A DNA stretch of 64,000 nt from Confluentibacter sediminis (lineage in GTDB: Bacteria; Bacteroidota; Bacteroidia; Flavobacteriales; Flavobacteriaceae), in NCBI RefSeq assembly GCF_003258355.1, contig NZ_QKPO01000001.1:1-64000 (forward strand), in the 5' to 3' direction. Below the pieces are notes generated by a model. It searched no databases. It was not told the origin of the DNA and saw only the letters and a list, made by a program, of their open reading frames with translations. Position numbers and translations under genes: made by a program. Positions 1-8,585 of the stretch are shown piece after piece. Each line of letters starts with the position of its first letter. Position 1 is the stretch's first letter.

Positions 1-31
1 GAAAGTGGGAGAGTAGGTCGTTGCCTTTCTT
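1..31 (+). rRNA. rrf: 5S ribosomal RNA, 3' end only
   Basis: The first bases read GGGAGAGTAGGTCG followed by TGCC, the conserved 3' arm of bacterial 5S rRNA. The gene is cut by the window edge, so only about the last 31 bases are present. A strong intrinsic terminator follows directly, as expected at the end of an rRNA operon. The exact mature 3' end is uncertain by a few bases. Confidence 0.75.
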
Positions 32-34
32 GGG

Positions 35-68
35 ATCCCCTTCATTTTTTATGAAGGGGATTTTTTTG
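35..68 (+). terminator. Intrinsic terminator of the rRNA operon
   Basis: Perfect 11-base stem (35-45 pairs with 51-61: ATCCCCTTCAT / ATGAAGGGGAT), five-base T loop, then a run of T. It sits a few bases after the 5S rRNA end. Confidence 0.88.
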
Positions 69-174
69 TTTGTATAGTTACCATATTTTAAATAAGTTGA
101 TTTTTTTCTTACAAGAAATAACTAAATAAAACTTCAAAAGTAGTATCTTCAAATTCTATTTTTAATAGTACTTC

Positions 175-2631
175 ATGGCTGTAAATAAAGAACTGGAATT
201 AGCTTGGGAGTTTGTAAATAATACAAATCGATCTATTTTTTTAACGGGTAAGGCAGGAACAGGTAAAACAACGTTTTTGCATCGATTAAAAATGAATAGT
301 TTAAAGCGATTAGTAGTTGTTGCGCCTACTGGAGTGGCTGCTATTAATGCTAAAGGCGTAACCATACATTCCTTTTTTCAAATGCCTTTTGGCCCTATTT
401 TGCCTGATACAGATTTAAATAATCCTAGTAGTTTTAATAGGAAATTCAACAAAACGAAAATCAATATTATTAAGTCCATGGACTTATTGGTTATTGATGA
501 GATTAGTATGGTACGTGCCGATTTACTAGATGGTATTGACAGAACCTTGCGTCGTTTTAGAAATAGGGATAAAGTTTTTGGAGGTGTTCAGGTCCTTATG
601 ATTGGAGATTTGCAGCAATTATCTCCTGTCATTAAAGAAAATGAATGGGAATTATTAAAGCATGTTTATAGTAACGGCTTCTTTTTTAGTAGTCAAGCAT
701 ACCAACAATGTCATGCAGTTACTATAGAACTGAAACATATTTATAGACAAGAAAATCCTAAGTTTATTCAGATTCTAAATGAGATTAGAAATAATGTACT
801 TAGCGAAGTTTCAGCTGCTGAATTGAATAAACGTTTTATTCCAGATTTCTTACCTGAACGAGATGCTGGTTATATTTCATTGACCACACATAATAATAAA
901 GCAGAGGCTACTAATAAAGTAGAATTAGACAAACTCAATACTAAAGTATTTACATATAAAGCTAAAATAGAAGGTAAGTTTCCTGAATTTTCTTTCCCTA
1001 ATGATGAAGTCCTTTCATTAAAAGTGGGGGCTCAAGTCATGTTTATAAAAAATGATGCTAGTCCTGATAAACGTTATTTTAATGGAAAAATAGGTAAAGT
1101 TGTGCATTTGGAAAAAGATGAAGTGGTGGTCCATTGTCCTGATGATGATTTTAATATTATAACCACTCCAGAAGTTTGGGAGAATATAAATTATGCAGTT
1201 GATGCGGAAACAAAAGCGATTACAGAAGATAGAATAGGCGCGTTTACACAAATACCATTACGTTTGGCTTGGGCTATTACCATTCATAAAAGCCAAGGCT
1301 TAACTTTTGAAAAAGCAATTATTGATGCGCAGGGTGCGTTTGCTCATGGGCAAACTTATGTAGCATTAAGTAGATGTAAATCAATGGAAGGTTTGGTTTT
1401 AAAAAGTAAAATTAATTCCAGCCAAATTATTAGTGATAGTCATGTTATTTCGTTTAATAAACATGCTGAAGCCAATGAACCAGATAATGCCATTTTAGAA
1501 AGTTCACAAAAAACGTTTCAGTTGGATCTTATTGCTGAAGTTTTTGGATTTTATGAGTTTTTATATCCTGTAAATAGAATTCTTGATATTTATTACAAAA
1601 ACCGAACAAGCATTGAAGGAAAAGTTGAAAACCCCATGTTGACTTTAAAAAACACGATTACCAATTTTTTAAAAGTGAGTAATGGTTTTAATTCTCAACT
1701 AAAGCAACTTGCTGAAAGTGAGCCGTTACCTGAGTTAAGTAATTTAATTCAAGAACGTTTTAAAAAGGCTATAACATATTTTAAAACAGAAACAGACACT
1801 AATTTGGTTACTCCTTTAAATGAATTTGGTTTTACTACGGATAATAAAGCGATAGGTGCCGATATAACTAAAAATCTAGATATTATAGAAGAATTACTAG
1901 AAACTAAACTTTTATATTTTAATGGCTTAAGTGAAGGTTTTTCCACAAAAAAACTTTTAGAGTTAAGAGCAAAGTCTGTATTTATTTCCAAAGAAAAACC
2001 AAAAAAAACCAGAAAAGCAGCTATTGATGGAACCACAAATATAGAGTTGTTCGAACTTTTAAGAGTGCTTAGAAATGAGATTGCAAACGAAAATGATTTA
2101 GTACACTTTCAAGTTTTTACCCAAAAGGCTTTATATGAAATGTGTGAAACTTTGCCATTAACAAAGAAAGAGTTGCTAAAAGTAAATGGTATGGGGAAAA
2201 CAAGAGTAGAGAAATATGGTGAGGCTATTTTAGAAGTGATAAAAACGTATTGTGAGGAAAATGACATAGACACTACAAACGATGAAAGTATTTTAGAAGA
2301 AGTGAAGCCCAAAAAAGATAAAATTGACACTAAGAAATTGTCTTTAGAATTATTTAAATCTGGTAAATCGATTGAAGAGATAGCCTTTCAGCGTGAATTA
2401 AATGAGAATACCATTTTTGGTCATTTAGCTAGTTTTATATCTTCAGGAGAGGTGAAAATTACCGATTTAATGTCAATTGAAAATTATCAAGCATTAAAGG
2501 AACTTATTCCTCAAAAGATATTTGAGAATCTATCCGATTTAAAAAGTCAACTGGATGATAAATACAGTTATGGCGAATTGAAATTGGTTTTAGAAGCTGA
2601 AGCTCTAAATTCTAAAAAAGATAAATCTTAA
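175..2631 (+). CDS. PIF1/RecD-like helicase with HRDC and C-terminal HTH domains
   Basis: Probable 5'-3' DNA helicase of superfamily 1. An N-terminal PIF1-like ATPase shows Walker A GKAGTGKTTF (about residues 25-34) and Walker B VIDEISMV (about 107-114). A UvrD-type C-terminal motif IHKSQGLTFEKA lies near residue 375 and YVALSRC near 400. An HRDC nucleic-acid-binding domain covers about 625-700, and a C-terminal helix-turn-helix (HTH_40-like) about 725-780. This architecture is common in Flavobacteriia, usually annotated only as an AAA ATPase or HTH protein. The ATG at 175 is the only good start. The stop overlaps the stop of the convergent acyl-CoA dehydrogenase by four bases. The substrate and cellular role are not visible. 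Confidence 0.92.
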   Translation: MAVNKELELAWEFVNNTNRSIFLTGKAGTGKTTFLHRLKMNSLKRLVVVAPTGVAAINAKGVTIHSFFQMPFGPILPDTDLNNPSSFNRKFNKTKINIIKSMDLLVIDEISMVRADLLDGIDRTLRRFRNRDKVFGGVQVLMIGDLQQLSPVIKENEWELLKHVYSNGFFFSSQAYQQCHAVTIELKHIYRQENPKFIQILNEIRNNVLSEVSAAELNKRFIPDFLPERDAGYISLTTHNNKAEATNKVELDKLNTKVFTYKAKIEGKFPEFSFPNDEVLSLKVGAQVMFIKNDASPDKRYFNGKIGKVVHLEKDEVVVHCPDDDFNIITTPEVWENINYAVDAETKAITEDRIGAFTQIPLRLAWAITIHKSQGLTFEKAIIDAQGAFAHGQTYVALSRCKSMEGLVLKSKINSSQIISDSHVISFNKHAEANEPDNAILESSQKTFQLDLIAEVFGFYEFLYPVNRILDIYYKNRTSIEGKVENPMLTLKNTITNFLKVSNGFNSQLKQLAESEPLPELSNLIQERFKKAITYFKTETDTNLVTPLNEFGFTTDNKAIGADITKNLDIIEELLETKLLYFNGLSEGFSTKKLLELRAKSVFISKEKPKKTRKAAIDGTTNIELFELLRVLRNEIANENDLVHFQVFTQKALYEMCETLPLTKKELLKVNGMGKTRVEKYGEAILEVIKTYCEENDIDTTNDESILEEVKPKKDKIDTKKLSLELFKSGKSIEEIAFQRELNENTIFGHLASFISSGEVKITDLMSIENYQALKELIPQKIFENLSDLKSQLDDKYSYGELKLVLEAEALNSKKDKS

Positions 2632-3770
2632 TCCCTCAAAATACTTCTAGAAATCACGATTTTTTGAATTTCTGAAGTGCCTTCATAAATCTGGGTAACT
2701 TTGGCATCGCGCATTAACCTTTCCACATGGTAATCTTTTACAAAACCATTGCCACCATGAATTTGAACAGCTTCAACTGTATGTTCCATAGCTACCTTCG
2801 AAGCGTATAATTTGGCAACGGCACTGGATATATCATAATTATTACCTTGATCTTTATCCCAAGCTGCTTTCATTACTAAATGTCTTGCTGCTGAAATCTC
2901 AGTATACATATCTGCTAATTTAAAAGCAACGGCTTGATGATTGGAAATTTCTGTTCCAAAAGCTTTACGTTCTTTGGAATATTTCAAAGCCAATTCATAA
3001 GCGCCTTGAGCAATCCCTAAGGCTTGAGATGCAATACCAATTCTACCCCCAGACAAGGTTTTCATAGCAAATCTAAAACCAAAACCGTCTTCGCCTATTC
3101 GATTTTCTTTTGGAACTTTAACATCATTAAACTGTAAAGTGTGTGTATCGCTTCCACGGATTCCTAGTTTATTTTCTTTGGGTCCTATATGAAAACCTTC
3201 CATGCCTTTTTCAACAATAAAGGCATTGATACCATGAGAGCCTTTATCTCGATCTGTTTGAGCCATAACCAAATACACATCTGCTCTTCCTCCATTGGTA
3301 ATCCAGTTTTTTGTGCCATTAATTATATAGTGGTCTCCTTTATCTATAGCTGTTGTTTTTTGTGATGTAGCATCACTTCCTGCTTCGGGTTCACTTAAAC
3401 AAAAAGCTCCAACAAACTCCCCGGTTGCTAATTTGGTTAGATATTTTTGTTTTTGTGTCTCGCTTCCATATGTTTCAATACCATAGCAAACAAGTGAATT
3501 GTTTACTGAGACCATGACAGATGCAGAAGCATCAACTTTAGATAATTCTTCCATAATTAGCACATACGAGATGGTATCCATACCACTTCCTCCGTATTTA
3601 GGGTCAACCATAATGCCCATAAACCCGAGTTCTCCCATTTTTTTAACCAAAGAGTCAGGAAAATGTTGGTTTTCATCACGATCAATAACCCCAGGGAGTA
3701 ACTCGTTTTGAGCAAAATCTCTTGCTGCATCTCGTATCATAATATGTTCTTCACTAAAACTAAAATCCAT
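2628..3770 (-). CDS. Acyl-CoA dehydrogenase (short/butyryl-type)
   Basis: Flavoprotein of 380 residues that oxidises acyl-CoA to enoyl-CoA in beta-oxidation or branched-chain amino-acid breakdown. The N-terminal helical domain, the FAD-contact motif CLSEPEAGSDA (about 128-138), the middle beta domain, and the C-terminal IYEGTSEIQ (about 363-371) are all present. The Glu in YEGT is the catalytic base of the short-chain and butyryl-CoA enzymes. Length is normal for the family. Electron transfer would go to ETF, which is not in this window. The exact acyl substrate cannot be called. A paralogue at 26744-27910 has a different catalytic arrangement. Confidence 0.93.
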   Translation of the reverse strand: MDFSFSEEHIMIRDAARDFAQNELLPGVIDRDENQHFPDSLVKKMGELGFMGIMVDPKYGGSGMDTISYVLIMEELSKVDASASVMVSVNNSLVCYGIETYGSETQKQKYLTKLATGEFVGAFCLSEPEAGSDATSQKTTAIDKGDHYIINGTKNWITNGGRADVYLVMAQTDRDKGSHGINAFIVEKGMEGFHIGPKENKLGIRGSDTHTLQFNDVKVPKENRIGEDGFGFRFAMKTLSGGRIGIASQALGIAQGAYELALKYSKERKAFGTEISNHQAVAFKLADMYTEISAARHLVMKAAWDKDQGNNYDISSAVAKLYASKVAMEHTVEAVQIHGGNGFVKDYHVERLMRDAKVTQIYEGTSEIQKIVISRSILRD

Positions 3771-3862
3771 AATTTTTATTTATATAATTATTTGTTTGGC
3801 ATCATATCAAATATAACTTTTTAATGGGAGATTTTCAATGAGTATTATTATTTTTACCTAAT

Positions 3863-4927
3863 ATGATAAAAACGGAATATAACATTATTGGTGTCATGTC
3901 TGGAACGTCACTTGATGGGATCGATTTAGTATATGTGACGTTTCGTAAACAAAAGAATTGGACTTTTGTTCTTTTAAAGGCACAAACCTTTGAATATAAT
4001 GACCTTTGGAGAGAGAAGCTCGGAAGTTTGGTGTCTATGTCTGTTAAAGATTTGAAAAAAATAGATAATGATTACACACACTATCTAGCTAATGTTATTA
4101 ATGATTTTATTGAAACGAATAATATACAAGCTATAGATGCTATTTGTTCTCATGGCCATACGGCTTTACATCAACCGCAAAATAAACTTACCTACCAAAT
4201 AGGTAATAAACCAGCCATAGCACATTTAACCAAAAACACAGTGGTTTGCGATTTTAGGGTTCAAGATGTAGAACTGGGTGGACAAGGAGCGCCTCTTGTA
4301 CCTATTGGAGATGAGCTTCTTTTTTCTAATTACGATTTTTGTTTGAATTTAGGAGGATTTGCAAATATTTCGACCAATATTGATGGTGAACGAATAGCTT
4401 ATGATATTTGTCCGGTTAATATTGTTCTCAATCATTATATTAAACCATTAGGGCTGAATTATGATGATAAGGGAGTTTTGGCATCAAAAGGGACTATTAA
4501 TGAATCCTTATTAATAAAATTAAATGATTTAGATTTTTATAAAGCATCTTATCCAAAATCTTTAGGATTGGAATGGGTAAAAACTCATGTTTTTCCCATA
4601 ATTGATTCATATCATCTAGAAACAAAAGATATTTTAAACACATTTGTTGAGCATATTGCTATTCAAATTTCAAAAGAAATTAATAAGAAAAATAATACTT
4701 CAGTTTATATTACTGGGGGGGGGGTTTATAATGAATTTCTTATTAGAAGTTTGAAAAAGCATACCAATAATGATATTATAATTCCATCAAAAGATATTAT
4801 TGAATTTAAAGAAGCCTTGATTTTTGGTTTTTTAGGTGTATTAAGACTTAGAAATGAGGTGAATATATTAAAAAGTGTTACTGGGGTTATAAAAAACCAT
4901 TGTTCTGGTAAGGTTTTTCATTCTTAA
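3863..4927 (+). CDS. anmK: Anhydro-N-acetylmuramic acid kinase
   Basis: Cell-wall recycling enzyme: ATP-dependent ring opening and phosphorylation of 1,6-anhydro-MurNAc to MurNAc-6-phosphate. The N-terminal phosphate-binding MSGTSLDGID (about residues 12-21) is diagnostic of AnmK. The glycine-rich ITGGGVYNEF segment (about 283-292) forms part of the ATP site. At 354 residues it is a usual length. The TGGG codons are written as an uninterrupted run of ten G at about 4715-4724, a slippage-prone tract inside the gene. The frame is intact in this copy. It is divergent from the acyl-CoA dehydrogenase across 92 bases. Confidence 0.93.
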   Translation: MIKTEYNIIGVMSGTSLDGIDLVYVTFRKQKNWTFVLLKAQTFEYNDLWREKLGSLVSMSVKDLKKIDNDYTHYLANVINDFIETNNIQAIDAICSHGHTALHQPQNKLTYQIGNKPAIAHLTKNTVVCDFRVQDVELGGQGAPLVPIGDELLFSNYDFCLNLGGFANISTNIDGERIAYDICPVNIVLNHYIKPLGLNYDDKGVLASKGTINESLLIKLNDLDFYKASYPKSLGLEWVKTHVFPIIDSYHLETKDILNTFVEHIAIQISKEINKKNNTSVYITGGGVYNEFLIRSLKKHTNNDIIIPSKDIIEFKEALIFGFLGVLRLRNEVNILKSVTGVIKNHCSGKVFHS

Positions 4928-5038
4928 AAATAATGTTAAATTAAAGTTTAAGGATTATAGTTTTTTATATTTGTTAAATATAAATTTTTGATAATTAATC
5001 ATTCGCAAACAATTAAAAAAGCACATAGTATAAAATCG

Positions 5039-5054
5039 GTTTAACCGGTTAAAC
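5039..5054. promoter_or_regulatory. 16-base perfect palindrome upstream of nhaD
   Basis: GTTTAACCGGTTAAAC is its own reverse complement and ends 12 bases before the nhaD start codon. Its position over the leader suggests a regulator-binding site or a small RNA hairpin near the ribosome-binding region. The regulator is unknown, and chance cannot be excluded in AT-rich DNA, although the central ACCGGT makes that less likely. Confidence 0.4.
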
Positions 5055-5066
5055 AATAAATATTTT

Positions 5067-6464
5067 ATGGGAACAGCAATTATTTTGGTATTTGTATTTG
5101 GATATTTAGCCATTACTTTAGAGCATAATTTAAAAATAGATAAGTTAATTCCAGCGTTGGTTATGATGGCTATTTGTTGGGCATTAATTTCTTTAGGTTT
5201 AGATGGTTTTTCACAATGGTTTGATTCCGCAAACCACACGTTATTGGAAGGCTTTAGTTCTTTTACTTCTGAAGAAAAATTAGAATTAATGGAAGAAACA
5301 CTTCTTCATCATTTAGGAAAAACAGCCGAAATATTAGTATTCCTTTTAGGAGCGATGACCATTGTTGAAATTATAGATTATTTTGATGGGTTTTCAACAA
5401 TAAAAAACTTTGTAAAAACAAAAAATAAAATAAAGATTTTATGGGTGTTCTCTATACTAGCGTTTGTTTTATCGGCTATCATAGACAATTTAACAGCTAC
5501 GATTGTTTTAATATCCATCCTTCAAAAAATAGTTAAAGATAGAAATGTACGTTTGTATTATGCGGGGTTAATTATTATTGCTGCAAACGCTGGAGGAGCT
5601 TGGTCTCCCATTGGAGATGTGACAACGACGATGCTTTGGATTGGTAAAAAGGTAAGTACAGGACATTTAATTGGTTATTTGTTTATCCCGTCATTCTTGT
5701 GTATGGCAGTACCTTCCTTGATAGCTTCTTTTCTACCAATATTTAAAGGGAATTTAGAGGTTGAAGAAAATCAAGAAGAAATAAAGAAAAATAAATTTAG
5801 CGCCACCATGTTATACCTTGGCCTTGGAGCTATTGTGTTTGTGCCTGTTTTTAAAATGATCACCCATTTACCTCCATATGTAGGTATGATGCTGTCTCTA
5901 GGTGTTGTTGCTGTTTTTGCTGAAATATATAGTAGTTCTAAATTTAGTATGACAGAATTTGATAGTGAAGAAAGTGATGCCCATGCACACCATAGTCCAG
6001 TCCATCATTCTTTATCGAAAATAGAATTGCCTAGTATCTTATTCTTTTTAGGAATTTTAATGGCAGTAGCAGCTTTAGAGTCCTTAGGGATATTATTTGA
6101 TTTAGCGGGAACTTTAGAAAAAACGATGCCTATGCTGGGCACCGAGATACATGCAGGTGAGGGTGTGTCAGATTTAGTAGTATTATTGTTAGGTGTAGGT
6201 TCTGCAGTTATTGATAATGTGCCTTTAGTGGCGGCAAGTTTAGGTATGTTTCATGAGCCGATGGATAATGAGCTTTGGCATTTTGTAGCCTATTCAGCAG
6301 GTACGGGAGGAAGTATGTTAATTATTGGTTCTGCTGCAGGTGTTGTAGCTATGGGAATGGAAAAAATTGACTTTTTCTGGTACTTAAAGAAAATTTCATG
6401 GATGGCACTTATAGGGTTTTTAGTGGGATCTGCAGCATTTATGGTAACAAGAACATTATTTTAA
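5067..6464 (+). CDS. nhaD: Sodium/proton antiporter NhaD
   Basis: Inner-membrane antiporter of 465 residues that expels Na+ in exchange for H+, for pH and salt homeostasis. There are about a dozen hydrophobic segments. The conserved polar membrane stretches SAIIDNLTATIVLI (about 132-145) and SAVIDNVPLVAASLG (about 379-393), related in sequence, match the inverted-repeat ion-transporter fold. AGGAWSPIGDVTTTMLW (about 175-191) is typical of NhaD. A His-rich loop (HAHHSPVHH) lies near residue 310. A 16-base palindrome precedes the gene. It is followed by an ExbB-like gene but may be a separate transcription unit. Confidence 0.92.
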   Translation: MGTAIILVFVFGYLAITLEHNLKIDKLIPALVMMAICWALISLGLDGFSQWFDSANHTLLEGFSSFTSEEKLELMEETLLHHLGKTAEILVFLLGAMTIVEIIDYFDGFSTIKNFVKTKNKIKILWVFSILAFVLSAIIDNLTATIVLISILQKIVKDRNVRLYYAGLIIIAANAGGAWSPIGDVTTTMLWIGKKVSTGHLIGYLFIPSFLCMAVPSLIASFLPIFKGNLEVEENQEEIKKNKFSATMLYLGLGAIVFVPVFKMITHLPPYVGMMLSLGVVAVFAEIYSSSKFSMTEFDSEESDAHAHHSPVHHSLSKIELPSILFFLGILMAVAALESLGILFDLAGTLEKTMPMLGTEIHAGEGVSDLVVLLLGVGSAVIDNVPLVAASLGMFHEPMDNELWHFVAYSAGTGGSMLIIGSAAGVVAMGMEKIDFFWYLKKISWMALIGFLVGSAAFMVTRTLF

Positions 6465-6516
6465 ATATACTTTAACAAAAAAATAAACGTTATACAATTC
6501 AAGAAAATAATTTTAT

Positions 6517-7218
6517 ATGCTAAATACCTTAATACAAACTACGCAAGAAGGCGCAGAGTTGCTTACAGATGGAGAACCTGTTGAGAAATCACTTTCAATA
6601 ATTGAATTAATAAGTAGTGGAGGCCTTGCTGGACAAATAATAATAGCTGTGTTGTTTTTAATGCTTGTATTTGCAATCTATATTTATTTCGAACGCTTAT
6701 TTGCGATTAAAGCAGCATCAAAAGTAGATTCAAATTTTATGAATCAAATAAAAGACCATGTAAGTCATGGGAAAATTGATGCCGCTCAAATACTTTGCGC
6801 CCAAGTAAATACACCGGTTTCAAGATTAATAGGAAAAGGGATTTCTAGAATTGGAAAGCCATTGGCAGATATTAATACAGCTTTAGAAAATGCGGGAAGA
6901 TTAGAAATTTATGGACTAGAAAAAAATGTAAGTATGTTGGCTACCATATCTGGAGCAGGTCCAATGATAGGGTTTTTAGGTACCGTAATCGGCATGATTT
7001 TAGCCATATTTGAATTGGCAAATGCGGGTGGAACTATACAAATGGATGTTTTAGCTAGCGGGCTTTACACAGCTATGACTACAACTGTTGCAGGTTTAAT
7101 AGTTGGAATTGTAGCTTTTATGGCATTCAATCACTTGGTAGTAAAAACCGACAAAGTAGTCTATCAAATGGAAGCAAATTCATTGGAATTTCTAGATCAT
7201 TTAAACGAACCATCTTAA
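6517..7218 (+). CDS. exbB: MotA/TolQ/ExbB proton channel family protein
   Basis: Inner-membrane subunit of a proton-driven motor of the ExbB/TolQ class, 233 residues. A first membrane helix lies at about 35-60. The conserved two-helix region includes ISGAGPMIGFLGTVIGMI (about 145-162) and TTTVAGLIVGIVAFMAF (about 189-205). The partner ExbD gene starts one base after its stop, and a TonB gene follows, so this is a TonB-ExbB-ExbD type energy-transduction operon for outer-membrane uptake. Whether it serves TonB receptors or a Tol-like role cannot be told from sequence alone. Confidence 0.9.
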   Translation: MLNTLIQTTQEGAELLTDGEPVEKSLSIIELISSGGLAGQIIIAVLFLMLVFAIYIYFERLFAIKAASKVDSNFMNQIKDHVSHGKIDAAQILCAQVNTPVSRLIGKGISRIGKPLADINTALENAGRLEIYGLEKNVSMLATISGAGPMIGFLGTVIGMILAIFELANAGGTIQMDVLASGLYTAMTTTVAGLIVGIVAFMAFNHLVVKTDKVVYQMEANSLEFLDHLNEPS

Positions 7219-7219
7219 T

Positions 7220-7615
7220 ATGAACATTAGAGGAAGAAATAAAGTATCTCCAGAATTCAATATGTCTTCTATGACAGATATTGTATTTCTGCTGCTTATA
7301 TTTTTTATGATAGCTTCTACTTTGGTTTCTACTAGTGCTATTGATATTATTTTACCAAAAGCAAGCGGGAAAACTGAGAATAAGAAATCTATTGCTGTAA
7401 GTATAAAGAAAGACTTAACATATTATATAGACGAAAAGCGAGTAGGAGAAAGTGTGTTAGAGAGCGAATTGATAGCAGCGCTTTCAAATGAAGAAAAACC
7501 AACGGTTGTTTTACGGGCTGAAAAATCGGTGCCCGTTGAAAATGTAGTTAAAGTAATGGACATTGCTAACCGTAATAAGTTCAAAGTAATCTTAGCGGTT
7601 AAACCAAGCAATTAA
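7220..7615 (+). CDS. exbD: Biopolymer transporter ExbD/TolR family
   Basis: Small 131-residue protein with one N-terminal membrane helix (about 17-40). The helix contains the essential Asp in MTDIVFLLLIFFM, which carries protons in ExbD/TolR proteins. A periplasmic domain follows. It starts one base after the exbB-like stop and forms the stator complex with it. Length and the Asp motif fit the family well. Confidence 0.92.
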   Translation: MNIRGRNKVSPEFNMSSMTDIVFLLLIFFMIASTLVSTSAIDIILPKASGKTENKKSIAVSIKKDLTYYIDEKRVGESVLESELIAALSNEEKPTVVLRAEKSVPVENVVKVMDIANRNKFKVILAVKPSN

Positions 7616-7642
7616 TTCTTCAGAATTAGATTTTTATTTCTG

Positions 7643-7739
7643 ATGAAATGAGCCATTCTAAAGATTTTAAATTCATACATATTTTAACCATGCGAATTAC
7701 ATCTGACTATAAAAAAATAATAAGTTCCAACAGATGAAA
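7643..7739 (+). promoter_or_regulatory. tonB leader element shared with the idi leader
   Basis: This leader shares ordered blocks with 45484-45576 upstream of idi: ATGAAATGAGC (7643), ATGCGAATTACATCTGA (7690, one base different), an A-rich stretch, and CAGATGAAA (7731), in which the ATG is the start codon. Spacings are almost the same in the two places (47 versus 46 and 41 versus 38 bases between block starts). CATCTG at 7700-7705 can pair with CAGATG at 7731-7736, which would hide the start codon. Inference: a dispersed cis-regulatory or repeat element acting on translation. Confidence 0.45.
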
Positions 7740-8582
7740 TATTTCGAAACAAAACATGAAAGAGATTCTGCGAAATTAACAACGTTAATAACAGTGATAT
7801 TAATTTTGTTATTATTTGTGGTTGGTGCCCCTTATATGGATCCACCAATAGAATATGGTGTGGCCGTAAATTTCGGAACATCAGATTTTGGTAAAGGAGA
7901 TATTCAGCCATTAAAACCAATAAAATCCGAGCCTAAAGAAATCAATCAACCTTATCAACCAGAGGTATCCAAAGCTGAACCTACCAAAGCTTCAGAAGCA
8001 AAAGAAGAAGTCTTAACTCAAGAGAATGAAGAAGCCATTGCTATAAAAAAGCAAAAGCAAGCTGAAGCAAATGCTAAGGCTATAGCCGATGCCAAAGCCA
8101 AAGCAGAAGCCGATAGAATTGCTAAAGAAAAGCAAGTACAGGAAGATAAGAAGCGTAAATTGGATGCTTTAATAGGAGGCGTCAGCAAATCTGAAGGCAC
8201 TGCTACTGGTGGTGAAGGCAATGATAATAAAGCGGGGGATAAAGGACAATTAGATGGTGATCCGTATGCACCAAGTTATTTTGGTTCAGGTGGTTCTGGC
8301 AGTGGTGGCGTTGGTTATGGATTAAATGGAAGAGGTAGAGCTACTTACATTACTTTAAAGCAAGATTGCAATGAGTCTGGACTTGTTATAGTTAGGATTA
8401 CAGTTAATAAAAATGGTAATGTCATTGAAGCTGAACCAGGAGTCAAAGGAACGACTAATACAGCGGCATGTTTATTGGAACCAGCAAAAAAAATTGCCTT
8501 ATCACATAAATGGCAACCAGACCCTAATGCTCCAACTAAGCAAATAGGTTTTGTGAAAGTTAATTTCCAGTTAGGTCAGTAG
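7734..8582 (+). CDS. tonB: Energy transducer TonB
   Basis: TonB-like protein of 282 residues. A short cytoplasmic N-terminus precedes one membrane anchor (about 16-37). A long periplasmic linker rich in Lys, Glu, Ala and Pro follows (about 60-145, coiled-coil-like, with repeated KAEAD/AKAIAD segments), then a Gly/Ser-rich stretch (about 170-200). The C-terminal domain with GLVIVRITVNKNGNVIEAEPG and VKVNFQLGQ is TonB_C-like. It follows exbB-exbD after 118 bases, with its own leader element. Role: carrying proton-motive energy to outer-membrane receptors. The linker is more TolA-like than Pro-rich classical TonB. Confidence 0.85.
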   Translation: MKYFETKHERDSAKLTTLITVILILLLFVVGAPYMDPPIEYGVAVNFGTSDFGKGDIQPLKPIKSEPKEINQPYQPEVSKAEPTKASEAKEEVLTQENEEAIAIKKQKQAEANAKAIADAKAKAEADRIAKEKQVQEDKKRKLDALIGGVSKSEGTATGGEGNDNKAGDKGQLDGDPYAPSYFGSGGSGSGGVGYGLNGRGRATYITLKQDCNESGLVIVRITVNKNGNVIEAEPGVKGTTNTAACLLEPAKKIALSHKWQPDPNAPTKQIGFVKVNFQLGQ

Positions 8583-8585
8583 AAA

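Noticed and set aside
4715-4724. Frameshift in anmK at the G10 run
   Set aside because: The reading frame is open through the tract and the following motif is intact.
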